Assembly: GCA_021771635.1 (NCBI GenBank)
Contig: JAETOQ010000044.1
Span: 1-33,131, forward strand
Length of the DNA stretch: 33,131 nucleotides
Reading direction: 5' to 3'
Origin: Oscillospiraceae bacterium
Lineage (GTDB): Bacteria; Bacillota; Clostridia; Oscillospirales; Oscillospiraceae
Both the position numbers and the translations under genes were made by a program. Position 1 is the first letter of the stretch. Each line of letters opens with the position of its first letter. The notes below the pieces were generated by a model. It was not told the origin of the DNA and searched no databases. It saw nothing but the letters and a program-made list of their open reading frames with translations. This document shows, piece by piece, positions 31,684 through 33,131 of the stretch.

Positions 31684-32897
31684 GCGTCCCCACCGCCCTT
31701 CCGGGGGCGTCCTCTTGGCTTCGTCTTCCGGGTAACACCGCAGTATGGGTAAAGCCTCTCACTGGAGATGGATCGTTCAAAGTCCTCGTTAGAAACATCC
31801 GCCTCATTGAGCGCATCGAACAGCATATCCCGGACCGTATCTTTCAGCCGCCGCGCTTCCTCCGCCGTAATAATGTCGCGCTTTTGATCCTTCCGTATCC
31901 GCTCAAAGGCAGTGAGCTTCGCCTGAATCTTCGGCACATCCCCGGCCAGTTCCTTCTGCACTTCGTAAGTTCCGAACTGCCGGCAGGTATACTGCGGTGC
32001 GTGAGGACATGCTCCCTCACAGTACAAGGTATGAGCTCCGCCCTTCACCAGAAAATATTTTTTGCAGACAACACACTGGCGGATGTTGTGTCCGGCATTC
32101 AGAGCCGTCATGTAATCCGCCTTCAACAGCATTTGCAAGCTGTCAGTAGTGTGCTCCTGGCAAATGGCAAAGCGCTTGTCCGGCAGCTCCCGCGGCATAT
32201 AACTCACAACACACTGGTCATATTTCTGATAAAACGGCTCCTCCAGGCTTCTGGGATTAACGATCAGCTTCTCTACCAACCTCTCATCGTTGTAAAGCTG
32301 ATAGAGGGAGGCGGCATAGTTCTCCGGAGAGTTATGCTCCAGCTTGGAGAGGAGAAAGTGGATGAAGTTATGGATCGTGGGATTGAAACACGCGACATCT
32401 CCCAGATAGCGTTCGTAGCACTTCATCTGCGTTCGATAATAGCTCCACTTCGTCTTCCGTCCTCCAGGGAAAATCAGAAGCGGGATTGGGATCTGGCCGG
32501 TTGTCTCCGCCTGCTCCGCCATGTCTCCCCATTGCTCTATGGAAAAATCCTCATAGTCCAGATCTTCTTCCGGCAGCAAGGAGCGGAACTCGGTGTACTG
32601 CTGGGCCTCGTTGAGAAATTGGCTGTCATCCCGAAGCAGGATCTGAAACACCCGGAACTCCATCATCCGCTTACGCAGAGCCACGAACTGGTGGTTGAGC
32701 TTCCACCAAAATTCCCGGTCCTGGGTTCGCTCGTACTGCTCCGCAAGGTCCTTCATGCGCCGGACGTTTTTTTGGATGCACTGATATTTCTCCAATGACA
32801 GGTTCAAAATATCCGCTGTCAGTTCGCCGGCGGAAAATAATTCCCCGCCGTACTCGATCGTATCCCCGTGGATATAGAAAACGATATCCCCGTCCAT
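31680..32897 (-). CDS. DUF6076-like protein with zinc-ribbon and AT-hook
   Basis: 405 residues. The N-terminal two thirds are helical and not recognised beyond a likeness to the DUF6076 group of clostridial accessory proteins. Near 275-315 lies a probable zinc site: CVVCKKYFLVKG, then YCEGACPH and YTCRQFG. The C-terminus carries an AT-hook-like KPRGRPRKGG, so it likely binds DNA. Start at 32897 has GGAGG 7 bases upstream. Coupled by ATGA to the sigma factor gene, so the two probably act together, for example as sigma factor and co-regulator. No enzymatic motif seen. Confidence 0.65.
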   Translation of the reverse strand: MDGDIVFYIHGDTIEYGGELFSAGELTADILNLSLEKYQCIQKNVRRMKDLAEQYERTQDREFWWKLNHQFVALRKRMMEFRVFQILLRDDSQFLNEAQQYTEFRSLLPEEDLDYEDFSIEQWGDMAEQAETTGQIPIPLLIFPGGRKTKWSYYRTQMKCYERYLGDVACFNPTIHNFIHFLLSKLEHNSPENYAASLYQLYNDERLVEKLIVNPRSLEEPFYQKYDQCVVSYMPRELPDKRFAICQEHTTDSLQMLLKADYMTALNAGHNIRQCVVCKKYFLVKGGAHTLYCEGACPHAPQYTCRQFGTYEVQKELAGDVPKIQAKLTAFERIRKDQKRDIITAEEARRLKDTVRDMLFDALNEADVSNEDFERSISSERLYPYCGVTRKTKPRGRPRKGGGDA

Positions 32898-32913
32898 GCG
32901 CTTCCCTCCTCCG

Positions 32914-32948
32914 AAATAAATTGTCCCACGTGGAAAATAATTCGTCCC
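32914..32948. promoter_or_regulatory. Two direct repeats upstream of the DUF6076-like gene
   Basis: AAATAAATTGTCCC (32914-32927) and AAATAATTCGTCCC (32935-32948), 12 of 14 identical and exactly 21 bases (two helical turns) apart. Likely a tandem operator in the leader or promoter of the leftward gene pair. A possible -10 region (TAAGATAATA on the minus strand) lies just upstream at about 32960. Confidence 0.45.
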
Positions 32949-33045
32949 GACTTTTTATTATCTTATCAAAATCTCCGACACAATACAAGCAGGAGGGCAT
33001 CAGCGGCGCCGCTAATGCTGTAGGATTACAATAGATGTTGGACAA

Positions 33046-33131
33046 GTGAATAAAAAAGGGATGAAGGATAAGGCCTTATCGGTTAAAGTTGAGTTACGAC
33101 ACAACAACTTGACGAAAGGAGGCCATATCCT
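33046..33131 (+). CDS. Possible partial ORF running off the right edge
   Basis: From GTG 33046 (or ATG 33061) a frame stays open to the window end, reading NKKGMKDKALSVKVELRHN and onward. No good ribosome binding site precedes either start. A perfect GGAGG at 33118-33122 may instead serve a gene starting just outside the window. A 14-bp palindrome GATAAGGCCTTATC occurs at 33067-33080. Not recognised. Confidence 0.25.
   Translation, partial: MNKKGMKDKALSVKVELRHNNLTKGGHI

Overview
The window reads as a chromosomal stretch of a GC-rich, anaerobic, butyrate-type Bacillota, most like the Oscillospiraceae (Flavonifractor / Intestinimonas / Lawsonibacter relatives). This placement is inferred from the 4-hydroxybutyryl-CoA dehydratase cluster, strong AGGAGG ribosome binding sites, an HrcA/CIRCE-controlled Hsp20 and a DUF6076-like gene. 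No rRNA gene, complete tRNA gene or CRISPR array was seen.

Bases 1-7553 hold a sigma-54-controlled 4-hydroxybutyrate/crotonyl-CoA module. A leftward operon encodes crotonase, a CoA-transferase, 4-hydroxybutyryl-CoA dehydratase (AbfD) and the start of an acyl-CoA dehydrogenase. Facing away from it are a PAS/AAA+/Fis sigma-54 activator and rpoN itself. The intergenic region carries a near-consensus -24/-12 promoter for the operon and three copies of an 18-bp palindrome. One copy sits at enhancer distance from that promoter and two overlap the activator's own promoter. The CoA-transferase gene is broken: about 37 codons are missing and the frame changes at the same point.

Bases 7568-14470 are a leftward peptide/N-acyl-amino-acid catabolic region: carbamate kinase, a GNAT acetyltransferase remnant, and three M20-family amidohydrolases with one unclassified multi-spanning transporter. 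A clear TTGACA-N17-TATTAT promoter lies upstream of the first amidohydrolase.

Bases 14470-18313 are accessory DNA. There is a truncated IS110 transposase start with its upstream non-coding region, a possible tRNA 3'-end remnant followed by a terminator (candidate att site), and an AT-richer module. That module has an EcoRI-type adenine methyltransferase whose C-terminus is detached onto a second, ATGA-overlapping ORF, followed by a DUF262-HNH nuclease. I read it as a restriction-modification-like defence module.

Bases 18357-26760 are mainly stress and ion homeostasis genes: CorA; an hsp20-hdeD pair under a CIRCE element; an ECF sigma factor with a membrane-anchored probable anti-sigma and a lipoprotein, behind an ECF-type promoter; an alpha/beta hydrolase; and a KtrA/KtrB potassium uptake pair. 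Bases 26762-30414 hold a small membrane protein and KdpD/KdpE, with no kdpFABC in view. The ktr and kdp transcription units diverge across a region with a 16-bp inverted site pair, suggesting that KdpDE controls Ktr here.

Bases 30415-33131 contain a 34-bp perfect tandem repeat, a strong terminator, and a translationally coupled pair (DUF6076-like zinc-ribbon/AT-hook protein and an unusual sigma-70-family factor), probably of mobile-element origin. An open frame runs off the right edge.
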